Of a DNA stretch of 60,962 nucleotides, positions 39,782-50,000 are shown piece by piece; the stretch's first letter is position 1, and every line of letters starts with the position of its first letter. The stretch covers positions 1 to 60,962 of the IMG/VR virus record IMGVR_UViG_3300045922_000164. One strand, written 5' to 3'. The DNA comes from a virus. Under the pieces are notes generated by a model. It saw only the letters and a program-made list of their open reading frames with translations. It made no database searches and was not told the DNA's origin. The position numbers and the translations under genes were made by a program.

Positions 39782-40861
39782 ATGTTTAAACCAGCAACGA
39801 ACTCGATGGCATACCTCAAGGCCGGGATCATGGGGTTCCAGGGGTCCGGCAAGACCCACACCTCTGTCGCGATCGCGGTCGGCCTCATGCTCCACATGCG
39901 GGAGCGCAAGCTCGAAGCGGGCATGCGCCCGGTGTTCTTTCTCGATACCGAGACGGGGTCGGATTGGGTCAAGCCCCTGTTCGACGAGCACGGGATCGAG
40001 CTTCAGGTCGCGAAGACGCGAGCGTTCGATGACCTGATTCCCGCCGTCAACGAGGCGGAGAAGGCCGGCAGCGTCCTCATCATCGACTCCATCACCCACT
40101 TCTGGCGCGACCTCACCGAGAGCTACGCGCGCGCCAAGAACCGGTTCAGGCTTCAGTTCGAGGACTGGGCCTACCTCAAGAAGCGGTGGGGCGAGTACAC
40201 CGACCGCTACGTCAACTCCTGGGTCCACATCATCATGGCGGGCCGGGCCGGGTACGAGTACGACTTCTTCGAGGACGAGGAGACCAAGAAGAAGGAGCTT
40301 GAGAAGACCGGCATCAGGATGAAGGCCGAAGGCGAGACCGGCTTCGAGCCGAGCCTGCTCATCCTGATGGAGCGGAAGATGGACATCTCCGGCGATGTCC
40401 CGAAAATGCACTTCGAGGCGCACGTCCTGAAGGACCGCAGCCGACGCATCGACGGGAAAACGTTCATCTTCGACCACAACACGCCGCTGCTCGACACCTA
40501 CTCGAAGTTTGCCCCCCACATCGAGTACCTGAACCTCGGCGGGCAGCACTTCGGTGTGGACACCTCCCGCACCACCGACATCCCGGACGACAAGAGCAAG
40601 AGGGACTGGAGGTGGCGTGAGCAGCAGCGCGCCATCATCCTCGACCGCATCAAGGCCGCCTTCGTCGAGGCCGGCATGGACGGGAACTCGGCTGACGTGA
40701 AGAAGCGCCGGATCGAGCTTCTGCGCGAGTGCTTCAAGACCAATAGCTGGATCGAGATCGAGTCGCGTCTGGCCCTCGAAGAGATCGAGGAGGGCCACGA
40801 CAGACTCATCCTGGCATTGCATCCGGAGAAGGCGAAGGAGCCTGAGGAGGCTGTGAAGTGA
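39782..40861 (+). CDS. RecA/Sak4-like ATPase (359 aa)
   Basis: Walker A FQGSGKTHTSVAIAVGL near residues 20-36; Walker B VLIIDSITHFW near 105-115. AAA_24/Sak4-type proteins with this form anneal ssDNA or help recombination with SSB, which is encoded in the same operon. Strong ribosome site (GGAGGGA). First gene after the rightward promoter. Confidence 0.8.
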   Translation: MFKPATNSMAYLKAGIMGFQGSGKTHTSVAIAVGLMLHMRERKLEAGMRPVFFLDTETGSDWVKPLFDEHGIELQVAKTRAFDDLIPAVNEAEKAGSVLIIDSITHFWRDLTESYARAKNRFRLQFEDWAYLKKRWGEYTDRYVNSWVHIIMAGRAGYEYDFFEDEETKKKELEKTGIRMKAEGETGFEPSLLILMERKMDISGDVPKMHFEAHVLKDRSRRIDGKTFIFDHNTPLLDTYSKFAPHIEYLNLGGQHFGVDTSRTTDIPDDKSKRDWRWREQQRAIILDRIKAAFVEAGMDGNSADVKKRRIELLRECFKTNSWIEIESRLALEEIEEGHDRLILALHPEKAKEPEEAVK

Positions 40862-40932
40862 GATTGATCATCTGGAGCGTGCTCATCATCATCGTTCTGG
40901 GTTGGCTGCTTGCATTCTCGGGTGCGCTGTGA
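40858..40932 (+). CDS. 24-residue membrane peptide
   Basis: GTG start in a GTGA overlap with the Sak4-like gene, frame MRLIIWSVLIIIVLGWLLAF, ends four bases into the next gene's start region (GTGA). One transmembrane helix. Small phage membrane peptides like this often target host proteins. Confidence 0.45.
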   Translation: MRLIIWSVLIIIVLGWLLAFSGAL

Positions 40933-41087
40933 TCGACCGCGACTACATCCGGGATGTCCTTGAGAAGCTGGCCGCGCTCGCAATGCACAAGCACTCTGAT
41001 GTCTCTGTCGCGGATGAGGCGATCGAGGTGATCTGTCAACTGATGGAGGTTATCGATGGCAAGGACGAGCATCGAGAAAACTGCTGA
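40929..41087 (+). CDS. Small helical protein (52 aa)
   Basis: GTG start overlaps the preceding stop. VIDRDYIRDVLEKLAALAMH, helical, ends with Cys. Overlaps the nuclease gene by 32 bases. Function unknown. Confidence 0.55.
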   Translation: MIDRDYIRDVLEKLAALAMHKHSDVSVADEAIEVICQLMEVIDGKDEHRENC

Positions 41088-41433
41088 GCGGGTGATGCTG
41101 GCGCACAAGATCCCCGCGTGGCGTGTGGAGTTCGCGTTCGCCAGGCCGCGCCGCTGGAGGTTCGACTTCGCGTGGCCCGAGCAGATGGTCGCCCTCGAAG
41201 TGGAGGGCGGAATCTGGGTAGCAGGAAGGCACAGCAGGCCGACCGGGTACGCGGCCGACTGCGAGAAGTACAACGAGGCGGCCATCCGTGGGTGGAAGGT
41301 GATCCGGGCCACCGGAGATCACGTCAAGAGCGGGGAGTTCGTGGGATGGGTGAAGAGAGCACTTGGCTTAGAACAGTCGGGTACTACGGGCCGGAGCTTC
41401 GCGTCTGGTCGGCGGTCACGGTCGCAGCGGTGA
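41056..41433 (+). CDS. PD-(D/E)XK-type endonuclease-like (125 aa)
   Basis: The central part RRWRFDFAWPEQMVALEVEG (Asp, then E-V-E) and YAADCEKYNEAAIRGWKVIR is the fold pattern of small DUF559/VSR-like nucleases that replace RusA in many phages. The C-terminus is basic. Recombination or junction resolution is inferred from its position between the Sak4-like and SSB genes. Confidence 0.75.
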   Translation: MARTSIEKTAERVMLAHKIPAWRVEFAFARPRRWRFDFAWPEQMVALEVEGGIWVAGRHSRPTGYAADCEKYNEAAIRGWKVIRATGDHVKSGEFVGWVKRALGLEQSGTTGRSFASGRRSRSQR

Positions 41434-41630
41434 TCTTCGCGGTCGTCGCGTTCGGCCCGCTCCAGTGGTACTACACCAGCGTCGGGGCGGCTGAAGCTCG
41501 TGCGGCAGAGCACGCGAGACGGAACGAGGCGATCAGGAAGTGCGGTAAAGGTTCTGTGGCCTACATCGAAGCGAAGTCGGGCAACGTGTTGTGTGCTGGC
41601 AAATGGTTGAATGCGGAGAGCAAACAATGA
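41346..41630 (+). CDS. Single-pass membrane protein (94 aa)
   Basis: Starts MGEESTWLRTVGYYGPELRV. One hydrophobic helix (AVTVAAVIFAVVAFGPLQW, about residues 23-42) and a soluble part with two Cys. Overlaps the nuclease gene by 88 bases in another frame. Function unknown. Confidence 0.6.
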   Translation: MGEESTWLRTVGYYGPELRVWSAVTVAAVIFAVVAFGPLQWYYTSVGAAEARAAEHARRNEAIRKCGKGSVAYIEAKSGNVLCAGKWLNAESKQ

Positions 41631-41660
41631 ATGAATACCCGGTGAAAGAACTAAACAGGT

Positions 41661-41840
41661 GTGAAGACTCTCTCTGTAGACGATGTAATCTGCGCTCTTT
41701 TTATCATAACATCGAAATATGAAAGTACATGTAATGACAGTAGCGTTCTGAAGCATATTGTTGAAGCTGGCAACCACCTTATCTTTGCGGTTGAGAAAAT
41801 CAAAGCCGCGAAGAGGATACTTAATGGCGAATTGCAATGA
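41661..41840 (+). CDS. Small helical protein (59 aa)
   Basis: GTG start, MKTLSVDDVICALFIITSKY to KAAKRILNGELQ. Amphipathic helices. Base composition is AT-richer than the genes before it, so it may be acquired. An overlapping ORF at 41627-41722 is a less likely alternative. Function unknown. Confidence 0.6.
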   Translation: MKTLSVDDVICALFIITSKYESTCNDSSVLKHIVEAGNHLIFAVEKIKAAKRILNGELQ

Positions 41841-41869
41841 ATGTCTGGGTAGTACCGTATGAAGAATGA
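41837..41869 (+). CDS. Ten-residue mini-ORF MNVWVVPYEE
   Basis: Starts in an ATGA overlap with the 59-aa gene and its end overlaps the next ATG by 11 bases. May only serve translational coupling. Confidence 0.2.
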   Translation: MNVWVVPYEE

Positions 41870-42131
41870 CTTTGACGAGTTTGTCAGGAAGACTGTCAGC
41901 AAATCGATAAGGCTTGAAAGAGAGAAAGCTGGACCTGTGACTTGCGTGGTGAGCAGGACTCGCACTACTGAAGGTTTCGCGGAAATCGAGCTGGTGATTG
42001 ATAATCGAGTGGTGCTGAGGTTTTCTAACGACACTTACGGGGACAGCTATGAAATTGTGGCAAGGCGCGTTGCTGAGTTGATCCTTGATGTGGCGAGCAA
42101 CCCATGCTCGTTGAATGGTCTCAGGGGGTAA
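41859..42131 (+). CDS. Hypothetical protein (90 aa)
   Basis: Starts MKNDFDEFVRKTVSKSIRLE: helix, then beta strands (GFAEIELVIDNRVVLRF) and a C-terminal helix. Moderately AT-rich like its neighbour. Not recognised. Confidence 0.65.
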   Translation: MKNDFDEFVRKTVSKSIRLEREKAGPVTCVVSRTRTTEGFAEIELVIDNRVVLRFSNDTYGDSYEIVARRVAELILDVASNPCSLNGLRG

Positions 42132-42133
42132 CT

Positions 42134-42628
42134 ATGAGTCCGCTGAGAATCGTCTTTCAGTTCCTCTTTGAGCTTCTGTGCATTCCTTTGGCAGTTGTAG
42201 GCGTGCCGATTGTGGTGCTGTTCGCCAAATGGGACGACTACGAGACCGATTTCTCTGGTGGTTGTGCCCCCAACGGCCCGCCGGCGATCCGTGGCGATCT
42301 GCCCAAGTGGGCCGCCTGGTTCGGAACCTTTGACGAGCGGCTGCCTGGAGGCATGTACGAACCGTCGGTAGCTCGCGTCTACCAGAAATACGGCCGCTAT
42401 GTCTGCTCGCTGTACTGGCTGATTGTCAGGAACCGAATGTTCGGCTTGATGAAGTTCCTATTTGGAAAGCCAGCTGAACGGCATGAGCAAAGCGAGTTCG
42501 TCATGCACGAGGTCGGTCCATTCATGATTGGATGGGGTACGAAGGTCTACCGCGCCACCCCGACCGCTCACTGGAGAGACGGGCCTTTCGTTCGTTGCCC
42601 GTCGGTGACGATCCGATTGAAGCGATGA
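42134..42628 (+). CDS. Phage membrane-associated protein (164 aa)
   Basis: N-terminal membrane segment (IVFQFLFELLCIPLAVVGVP, about residues 5-30), then a Trp/Gly/Pro-rich domain (WAAWFGTFDERLPGG). I recognise similar proteins in other phages without known function. GGGGG is located six bases before the ATG at 42134. Confidence 0.65.
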   Translation: MSPLRIVFQFLFELLCIPLAVVGVPIVVLFAKWDDYETDFSGGCAPNGPPAIRGDLPKWAAWFGTFDERLPGGMYEPSVARVYQKYGRYVCSLYWLIVRNRMFGLMKFLFGKPAERHEQSEFVMHEVGPFMIGWGTKVYRATPTAHWRDGPFVRCPSVTIRLKR

Positions 42629-42795
42629 AGTCGAGCAACTACTACGTCAGGTTCCCGAGGAGCTTGCGGGAGGCTGAGCATCGTGTCTACATGCACACCG
42701 AACAGGTAATGACGGCGCGCACGATGCTCAGGTATCCTGTGCGCGCCTACCGCAGACCCATCGATAACATCTTCAGACTACTGGGGTTCTCATGA
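42625..42795 (+). CDS. Small basic protein (56 aa)
   Basis: ATGA overlap. MKSSNYYVRFPRSLREAEHR to FRLLGFS, basic and helical. Could bind nucleic acid. Function unknown. Confidence 0.6.
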   Translation: MKSSNYYVRFPRSLREAEHRVYMHTEQVMTARTMLRYPVRAYRRPIDNIFRLLGFS

Positions 42796-43187
42796 TCTTT
42801 CTCGACAGACCAGACGGCGACTGGATTGCTCGCGCTCTTGAGGACGGAACGTTCGAGTTCAACCCGAACATACCTGATGCGAAAGAGAGATTCCTTGCGG
42901 CCAACCCGACGCTCGGGAAGGCGATCGTCGCAGGTGTGGACGCGAAGGCAGAGCTGTCGGAAATCAGAAAGGCTTCCACCCAAACTGAGGCGGAGGCAGA
43001 GCTGTCGAGGCTGCGTGACGTAGACAACAGACTGAAGATTGTGCTCGGCGCGCTCAGGTTCATCGTCTACCAGTATTCGATTGAGAAGACAGATGAGTCG
43101 ATGAGGGCTATCGGCAAGATGTTCGGCCAGAATCTTGTCGATCTCATCTACCAGGAGCCAAGGCCACCTAGGGAGACTCGGCAATGA
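42792..43187 (+). CDS. Hypothetical helical protein (131 aa)
   Basis: Starts MIFLDRPDGDWIARALEDGT, then long helices (AEAELSRLRDVDNRLKIVLG). ATGA overlaps at both ends. No family recognised. Confidence 0.65.
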   Translation: MIFLDRPDGDWIARALEDGTFEFNPNIPDAKERFLAANPTLGKAIVAGVDAKAELSEIRKASTQTEAEAELSRLRDVDNRLKIVLGALRFIVYQYSIEKTDESMRAIGKMFGQNLVDLIYQEPRPPRETRQ

Positions 43188-43378
43188 GAGCAATCGTCTT
43201 CGCTGTTCTGCTCGCCTTCTCGACCGCATCCGAGGCAGCGACAGCGTTCTTGGTTCGGTGCGACATCGGTATGTCGGTGACGGGTCGCACCATCTACATC
43301 GGCACCTACCAGTACGCAGGCAGATACTTCAAGGTGTCGTTCGATCACTACTGCCCGCCGACGATCGAGGTCTACTGA
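43184..43378 (+). CDS. Small secreted protein (64 aa)
   Basis: Signal peptide MRAIVFAVLLAFSTASEAAT, likely cut after Ala18. The mature part is beta-rich with two Cys (LVRCDIG and DHYCPP). Shares its last base with the SSB start. Periplasmic role unknown. Confidence 0.65.
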   Translation: MRAIVFAVLLAFSTASEAATAFLVRCDIGMSVTGRTIYIGTYQYAGRYFKVSFDHYCPPTIEVY

Positions 43379-43773
43379 TGATCAACAAGGTGATTCTGGT
43401 TGGACGGGTTGGCAAGGACCCGGTGCTCAAGAGCACGAAGAACGGTTATGACGTGTGCGCGATCACGCTCGCCACGACGGAGCGCTGGAAGGACTCGAAG
43501 GGAGACAAGCAGGAGGCGACCGAGTGGCACTACGTCAAGTTCTACGGCAAGGTGTCGAGGATCATCGCAGACTACGTGCGCAAGGGCTCCATGCTCTATG
43601 TCGAGGGGAAGATCCACACCGTGAAGGCGGACGACAAATACTTCACCGAGATCGTCTGCGACAGGTTCCAGTTCCTCCCAGACGGCAAGACCAACGGGAG
43701 GTCCAGGGAGGAGCCCAAGGCGGAGTCCAATCAGGCTGGCATCGAGTCCATTGAGGACGACATCCCGTGGTGA
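43378..43773 (+). CDS. ssb: Single-stranded DNA-binding protein (131 aa)
   Basis: MINKVILVGRVGKDPVLKST, TEWHYVKFYGK and LYVEGKIHT are the OB-fold landmarks. The C-terminus is IEDDIPW, an acidic tip with Trp replacing the usual Phe, which recruits partner proteins. Works with the Sak4-like ATPase and replication genes. Confidence 0.95.
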   Translation: MINKVILVGRVGKDPVLKSTKNGYDVCAITLATTERWKDSKGDKQEATEWHYVKFYGKVSRIIADYVRKGSMLYVEGKIHTVKADDKYFTEIVCDRFQFLPDGKTNGRSREEPKAESNQAGIESIEDDIPW

Positions 43774-44054
43774 AGAACTACCTCGTTGACGAGGAGAGAG
43801 AGCGCCGGCTCAGGGCACAGGTCGAGTCTGCCCTGCGCCGGATCCCTCCTGAAGTCGTCAACGGCGGAGTGATGAGGGCGCAAGCCTACAAGCGGTGGGC
43901 TGAGGAAGCCATCAGGATCCTGAAGAACCCGAAATCTGTGCCTGGGCAGTTCGAGTCGCTCATGTTCCACCTGAACTACCTGTGCAGCGACGAGTTCATG
44001 GTCGCACCTTCTCGGCCGTCTTCTTCGCCTCCTCCCGAAGACGATCAACCCTGA
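43767..44054 (+). CDS. Small helical protein after SSB (95 aa)
   Basis: GTG start. Charged helix (DEERERRLRAQVESALRRIP), then MRAQAYKRWAEEAIRILK and a Ser/Pro tail. The last 59 bases overlap the converging end of the giant virion gene, so the two transcripts are antisense there. Confidence 0.6.
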   Translation: MVKNYLVDEERERRLRAQVESALRRIPPEVVNGGVMRAQAYKRWAEEAIRILKNPKSVPGQFESLMFHLNYLCSDEFMVAPSRPSSSPPPEDDQP

Positions 44055-47000
44055 CCTGCACCCTGCGGTCGAACTCCTCCTGCGTGATCCCACGGCGGGC
44101 AAGCTGCCGGGCGAGACCACGGATCTCCTCCTCCGTGCGCTCTTTGTAAGCCTTGAACTCCTGCACAGCCCTGAGCCTCATCTCGTCAGGCGGGTAGGAC
44201 TTGATCTTCACCCCGACGGATGACGCGAGAGCCTGACCAAGGCTCACTTCTCGCCCGAACGGGTCGAGCTTGCCTCTCAACGCAGACTCGATGGCCGTCC
44301 AGCTCCACGTCTGGAAATGGCCGGTCTCCGCCATCGGGATGACGTACCCCGGTCCGGGAAGAGGCAGGTTCGGCATCATCGCTTTGAAGAACCAGTCGCC
44401 GAACTTGATCGCCCGCTCAAGAGGGGTGTCGTTCTCGTCGATGATGGGCTTCCCTGTGAACTGGGACTTGTTGACGAAGAACTCCGCCATCAGGGACAGG
44501 GGGCCGCCAACGGAGAGCCAGTCAGGAACCGGGATGATTGCCTGGCTGGATTGCACGTCGAAGACGCTCCCACCTGGGACCCAACGGCGCACGTCGAGGA
44601 ATACCGGGGAGCCGTGCCGGTCGTTCCATGGCAGCCTGATCATCCTCGGGAAGATGCCGAAGACCCGACCGGAAAGCTCTTCCGGCATCAGCCTGCGCTC
44701 GCGCTCCTCGTCGCCGTCCGCACCAAGCAGGGAGTACGCGAGCGAGTTGAGGACGCTGGCGATCGTCCAGTATTTGGCGATCTTCCACGGCTTCTTGAAT
44801 GCCGTCTCGATCATCAGCGGGATCGCCCGGTAGCTGAACGCGATGAACGGGAGCCCGGTCCTACGGGCGGCCTGAACCCAGGGAGCGTTGATGTCGTAGT
44901 TCAGGAACGCATCACGTGCGGCCTTCCCGGCTTCGATGTCGCTCTTGCCGGCGTCGATCTCGCGCATGAACTTCGCCAGACGGAAGACCGAATCCTCCTG
45001 CTGGTAGAGGGAAACGAGAGTGTCGAACGGAAGTCTTCCTCTGCTCAAGAGAGACTTCGTGGCGTCCATGTTGCCCTTGAGCGACATCCAGACAAGCTGC
45101 ATGACCGATATCTTGCTGATGTCGGACTCGTTCAGGCTGCCCTCGATCTGCTTCAGGATCGGGCTGATGAACTCCTCGTTGATATCTGCGGCCACGAAGC
45201 TGCCGTACTCCGCTCCGCTGTCCTCGTAGCGGTTCATCAGGGCGACAGCCTGCGGGTCTCCCTTCTTCGCCTTGATGATGACGTTGAGCGCACCGATGAT
45301 GTCCCTCACGCGAACGTCGGCAACGTCCGCCATGATGAAGTTGGACATCACGTTGTTCATGTGGACCGACGGGCTGAGTGCGGTCTTGCTCTTCTTCCAG
45401 AACCTCAGCGTGCTGTCCCACAACTGGGAGAGCTCGCCCTCCGGGACAGCCATCGCGGTCCGGATGTCGTTCCAGATGACGCCGGGGAGAGCGCGACCAG
45501 CCAGAGCGCCATACTTGTGGATCTTCGTCCCCTGCACGTAGGTGCTTGGCACGATGACCCACTCGTCCCTGCCGTAGGTCTTGGTCGTGACGAATCCCTC
45601 TGAGGCCGGGACGATGTTGTCGACCTCCTTCGGATCCTTCGCGTACTCCCTGTTCACCCACGCCAGGAACCTTGCTGTCTCCACGTCGCGGACGGCAGCG
45701 ATGACCGTCTTCGCGAACGCGTACTTGACTTCCTCGATCTCTCCCAGTCGCTCCCGCTCCTCCTTCGTGAGGTCGCGCCACATGCCGACCTGGTTGTTCT
45801 TGTCGAAGAAGCGGGCCTCCCAGATCCCCTCGGCCTGATGCCCAGGCGGGTGGACACCAGCTTGCGCGGCCTGGAGCGGGACGTACTCGACGCTCCTGAG
45901 CCTGCCAGCTTCATCTCTGCGCTCGAACCGGACGAACAGGTCGCCCTTGTTCACCTCGTCGGTGTACTTGATCAGGGCATCATCCTTCACGTCGTCCCTG
46001 AGTCCGCGACCCCTGAAGTTCTCGGCGCGGATCGCGGCAGACCGCTTGAAGGACTTCATGAGCGTGCTGCCTTTGTCCATCAGGTGGCGAGCGTAAGTCC
46101 TGTGCAGGTACGCCATCAGGTTGCGGTTGTAGCTCTCCTCCGAGAGAAGACCCAGAGCGACAGCCTCCCGCCCAAGCTCATCCACGAGCTCCTTCATCTT
46201 GAGCAGGTGTTGCCGGCTGTCCTCAGGCAACCTGGCCATGAGACGCCTTTCAAGCTCGGTGTCAGGCTTCTCGGACATCCACAGGTACGCGATCCTGCTT
46301 TCCTCCTTCGTGAGGTTGGCAAGGTGGTCGAGGAGATTCTTCGACTCCCTGAGCCTGCGGTTGATGTGCGCCCGCTTCACGATCTTCGCGTCAAGGTAGG
46401 GCTCAGGCAGACCGTAGTCAGCGATCAGGCCGTGCGCCGCCTTCTCAAGAAGCGGGTGCTTAACTGTCTCCATCCGGCCTACGGCATGCAGCTTGTCCCA
46501 GATCGGAGACGTGATGTGCTTGGCCAGAAGCTCGAAGCCAGCCTTCTTGAAGACGAGATCGATGAGGCCGGAGTGTCCCTCGGTCGTCATCTGGGGGGCG
46601 ACCGAGTAGAACGGCTTCGGGGCCAGGTTCAGGGTGCTCTCGCGGATGAGCTTCGTGACAGCGTTCGTCCTCTCATTCTCGTCCTCGATGTTCACCGCGT
46701 CAGCCAGCTTCCCGGCCTGATCGAGCCTCAGGAGAGCCTCCGTGATCGCGACCCTTGAGATCGTCCTGTTGCCTGCGGCGACGATGTACGGGTTGACACT
46801 GGTGGTCGGCTCCGCCCTCTGTGTCTCCCCCTCCACCTTGACCCTGGCCAAAGCCTCATCGAACGCCGGCTCGTTGTAGAGGGACATCACGTCCCTGAGC
46901 CAGATCGCCATCGAGCCGACGGTGTGTTCTACGTTGTCACGGTAGATCCTGAGTCCGGCGTCATACTGGTTGGCATGCAGGCCGACGTGGTCCGTTTTCC

Positions 47001-50000
47001 CCTCGCGCAAGATCGAGTTCAGGGTGGCCTCAGCCCTCCTGATGAGAGCCCTGTCGCTCAGGCCGAACGGGTCGCCGACGAACCTCCTGTTCGTCGCCGC
47101 CGCCCACTTCATGATTGCCTGATAGATCAACGCCCCATCGGTCACGTTCTGCGTGAGGCCGATCATGTTGGCGACAGCAGTCTTGTCGTCGAAGTAGACG
47201 GTGGCTTGCGCAGTCCTCGGGATGCTGTCAGGCGGCTCACCGCGCTCAGCGGACAGCTTTCTGATCTGCTCGTCTGTGAGCTTGACCTCGATGTCCCACT
47301 TGCTGTGGGGCTGGAACGACGCGACGCCATTGAGGCTGAGGGTTGGTGACGCCTCCTGGTACGCGAACATCTCTCTGGCTGCCCGCAGAACAGGCGACTT
47401 CGTTGCTGTGATTTTTCCTCCAGACGCCTGCGTGAGGATCTTGTTCAGGTCTGAAGACTTGACGATCTTGTAGTCGAACAGCTTCCTGTTCTTCGCGAAC
47501 GCAAGGAGAGCAGCGCCAACACGAGCCTCCGTGGCTGCGCTCCGTTTGTCTCTCAGCTTCTTCGTGTCCTTGTAGACCCCAGGAACAATGTCCCCGGGGT
47601 ACTCGACGATGATGTTCGAGATGTCGCCCTCGTCGAGTCCGTCACCGTAGTCAGGCTGCTCTCCGAAGATCTCGGTCTCGATCCACTGGTCCTCCCCGGA
47701 TGTGGAGAAGAGTGGCACTGTGCGCGACATGAACTTCTGCATCATGTCGTCCGTGATGTCGAACCCCAATTGGGTTGACTCTTCGCCGTCGTAGTACGTG
47801 AAGACCTGTTTTACTCGATCTCCACCGAGCTTCTTCAGCACATCTTCGGCAACCATCGGGACGATCTTGTCGTAGAACTCAAGCATCCCTGTTCCGCCGA
47901 ATGATTCATCGACTTGAATATCTACGGCGTCGTTTTTCTTCTTTGCTTCATCTAGGGCAGAGAGAATTTTTTTGGTAAGCTCTTTGCCGAACAACTCATG
48001 CACGCCAAGTTTTTTTGCAACGTATGCAGAAGGTCCGTGCGTAACCATAAACATTGTGTTGTTGTTTTCAAGAACTCCCGATAGAACTGTGTAATGTTTT
48101 TGTGATAACCAAACGAGTCCAGTCTGAGTCACCCTGATTTTGTCAACAGCCTTCCTGAGATTATATCTATAAGCCTGCTGTGTGCCGGTTGTCCATGCAA
48201 CCTTGCGCGCTCCGCGCACGATTGCCTGATTGATCGCTGACTTGAGCGCCAAAGAAACCCAAGACTTGGTTTCTTGGATAAATGGCCCAGAAGGCGTGTA
48301 CTGGTACGACTTGAGGCGACCTAGCTCTTGCCTTGTCTTTTCTATCTCAGATTGAAGGAGTTCACTGTCGTCTTTAGATGATCTCGCAATCAGATCATCA
48401 AGCTCTTTCTTAAGCCTGAAATACGACTGCCCCTTCCTGTAGTCTTGTGCCCAGTCGCTCTGAATTTCCTGTATGAAGAATACAGGCTGACCGTCCTGAC
48501 CCTTCCTTATGTCATAACGCAAATGGAAGATTCTGTTTTTCTCGATGCCACCGAACATCCTGTGTGTAATTAGCACTTTGTAATTGATTTCTCCTGTGGC
48601 TGGTTCCCCAGCGTCGAGCGCAAGAATGCCGGCTTCAGATATACGATCCTTGGACAGTTCGTAGTCTGTGTATTGTATGAATGGGACGCTCTCAATAGAT
48701 TCGAACTCTTTGTAGTCAGCAGCGCTCTTTGCTATTTGAGTAGCCTCATTCACGGCTCGCTCAATAAGACCCTCACGTGGCCAGTAATCACTCAGATTGT
48801 ACTCGGTTATCTTCCTGTTTGTTCCCCAAACAAATACCTTGTCTTTCTTCACTACTACATACCCGGCTCCTGCCGGACCATACGCAACGAAAGCGTTCTT
48901 TGACACCCATCCGGCTCGTCTACCTGTATAGATCGCCTGCCTTTCTTTGATGTACTCTGCGCCCTCGATTGCACTAAGCACATCTTCCTTCGTGAGCTTT
49001 TTCTTCTTTTCTTTTGCGAGCTCGATGACCTCCCTGACTCCGGTCCACGCGATCTCGTCCTCTTTCACCCCCTTGTTCTTCAGGCCGTTGATGATGTTCT
49101 CCCACTGGTCTGCGGGTGCGGAGTTGACCTTCAGGTCCCTGACAGCCTTATGGAGTGGGCTGTAGGCCCACCAGGGGATGCTGGTGCTGAACTTGACCCG
49201 GCTCTGGACCGGGACTGAGGTGTGCTTGCGCCCGATCAGGACTGCCGCCCCCGAGCGCCCGAACTCGCGGGTGAGGTAGCCGTCGAAGCCGGCCTCGATG
49301 ACCGCCCTCTCGAAAGCGTTCCTGTCCTTGCTGACGAGGTTCAGCGGGTCGGCGTCAGCGTCATAGAGGTTGCGCAGCCTGACGGTATGCTCTTGGCTGC
49401 CGACGACAGACTCAGGGTGGATCCCTGAGCCGGTGTCGAAGTAGAAGTAGATCCGGTGGCTTAGCTCTGGGTCTGACTTGACCCGCTCCCACTCGTCTCC
49501 CCTGTGGTTGCGTCCGTAGTAGGCTCCGTTGAGGAACTGCCTCCGCTCGCCGGAGAAGTGGTGGCCGACGACTTCGACGGAGTGCTCTCGCGGCTCCCCG
49601 TAGACGGCTGAAGTTTCCTCTCCAGCGCTCGCCTCAGTTGCTCTTCCGCGCCCGCCATCGGGTCGCTCGAACTGGGCGACCCACCCTTCGAGCCTTTTCT
49701 GGGCGTACGCACGAAGGCGGTCGGCATCAGCACGCCTGCTCCCCCGAACACCTTCTCGTCCGGCCCCAGTTCCCTCCACGACCTGATTGCCATACCTCGT
49801 TCCCTCCAAGTAGGCTTCCGCGCTCCCTGGCTCGATCCAGTCGGAGCGGAAGCGTTTGACTCCGACATCGTACTCCTGATCCTCCGACGCGAGCGCGCTC
49901 CTGATGGCGCTCAGGAACGAGTCGTCGGAGGCGTTGGTGAAGTTCCCGATAATGAGGTGGCCGTCCTTCACCGAGTACCCAATCGGCGAGTTCACCGCGG

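Noticed and set aside
41627-41722. 31-aa ORF MNEYPVKELNRC
   Set aside because: Overlaps the better supported 59-aa gene in another frame and shows no coupling at its end.
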